A stretch of 64,000 nucleotides of DNA, taken from NCBI RefSeq assembly GCF_009729095.1, contig NZ_VTGX01000002.1, positions 248,001 to 312,000 on the forward strand, written 5' to 3'. Every line of letters starts with the position of its first letter. The stretch's first letter is position 1. A model generated the notes under the pieces. The model was not told the origin of the DNA. It made no database searches and saw only the letters and a list, made by a program, of their open reading frames with translations. This document shows, in pieces, positions 63,655 to 64,000 of the stretch. The position numbers and the translations under genes are program-made. The DNA comes from Mycolicibacterium sp. CBMA 247. Lineage in GTDB: Bacteria; Actinomycetota; Actinomycetes; Mycobacteriales; Mycobacteriaceae.

Positions 63655-64000
63655 TCATCACCGTCACCCCGAACCCGAGCCTGGACCGCACCAACCTCGC
63701 CATCACCGAATCCGACAGCACCACAACCAAACTCAATGAACGGGGCGCCCACATAGACTCCGCGTCACTGGATGCGCTGACCCGCTGCGTCCTGGCCAAG
63801 GCGCACGACGCGTCGTGGGTCGTGTTGTCGGGGTCGCTGCCGCCCGGGATGCCGCAGGACTGGTACGCGAAAGTGGTCGAGCTGCTGGCGCCACTTGACT
63901 GCCGGATGGCCGTCGATACCTCCGAGGCACCGTTGGCAGCGTTGGCGGCCGCGTTCGAGGTAGCCGCGCCCGACCTGATCAAACCCAACGCCGAAGAGCT
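63651..64000 (+). CDS. fruK: 1-phosphofructokinase FruK, internally deleted, partial
   Basis: The 5' part of a PfkB-family sugar kinase, continuing past the window edge. It starts 'MIITVTPNPSLDRT' and jumps in frame to 'NLAITESDSTTTKLNERG', then runs normally ('WVVLSGSLPPGMP'). Intact family members have about 76 residues between these blocks, including the substrate-binding GGKGxN motif. The junction carries CGCACC (63687-63692), a plausible microhomology. The product should not bind fructose 1-phosphate normally. Confidence 0.85.
   Translation, partial: MIITVTPNPSLDRTNLAITESDSTTTKLNERGAHIDSASLDALTRCVLAKAHDASWVVLSGSLPPGMPQDWYAKVVELLAPLDCRMAVDTSEAPLAALAAAFEVAAPDLIKPNAEE

Overview
The window is high-GC chromosomal DNA from a rapidly growing mycobacterium (Mycolicibacterium type, close in layout to M. 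smegmatis). This rests on a complete mce1-type operon, a protein tyrosine phosphatase PtpB, a CtpI-type P-type ATPase, PPM/LCMT-like methyltransferases, and GTG/TTG starts with many 4-base ATGA/GTGA gene overlaps. Gene order matches the M. tuberculosis Rv0144-Rv0178 interval, recalled from memory and broken up by inserted blocks. I see no tRNA, rRNA, CRISPR array, prophage or insertion sequence.

Region 1 (1-14179, mostly minus): the mce1 lipid importer, read right to left as fadD5, yrbE1A, yrbE1B, mce1A-F, then mce-associated (mas) genes running off the left edge. The GntR regulator mce1R is divergent from fadD5 across a 126-bp region holding a strong palindrome. Region 2 (14180-26333): a 443-bp gene-free stretch with three copies of a short palindrome; Rv0164/Rv0163/adhE1 homologues; an acyl-CoA dehydrogenase/SDR pair divergent from a MarR/methyltransferase operon; TetR genes; a 36-codon leaderless mini-gene; a taurine-type ABC importer; and a TetR/3-hydroxyacyl-CoA dehydrogenase operon under a compound operator. 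Region 3 (26366-34133): a CYP140-like P450 with divergent TetR, a CPYC flavoprotein with divergent MarR, a CorA-like channel, and proton-translocating transhydrogenase pntA-pntB.

Region 4 (34158-44334): a Rid protein without the catalytic arginine, acyl-CoA dehydrogenases, an alpha/beta hydrolase, an LCP cell-wall ligase, a NarL-type response regulator whose partner histidine kinase survives only as a fragment, LysR/MFS, fadE2 and ptpB. Region 5 (44341-49546): the giant P-type ATPase ctpI flanked by two small membrane proteins that appear related to each other. Region 6 (49668-60905): YceI/DUF456/methyltransferase operon, HAD dehalogenase, quinone oxidoreductase plus MFE-type SDR (Rv0149/Rv0148 order), a small secreted peptide, paired SAM methyltransferases (Rv0146/Rv0145), TetR genes, a FUSC transporter and a pirin. 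Region 7 (61051-64000): the fructose PTS locus, with ptsI divergent from a DeoR regulator and a fruK that has lost about 76 N-terminal-domain codons.

The theme is lipid and acyl-CoA handling (Mce1 import, FadD5 activation, three acyl-CoA dehydrogenases, hydroxyacyl-CoA dehydrogenases, thioesterase) under many local repressors. The points most worth a second look are the degenerate pseudo-ATPase half inside CtpI with its two related flanking proteins, the internally deleted fruK and histidine kinase genes, the long perfect hairpins used at gene ends (two share the same arms), the 27-bp tandem duplication in ptsI with a relative in an unrelated gene, and the 36-codon leaderless gene.
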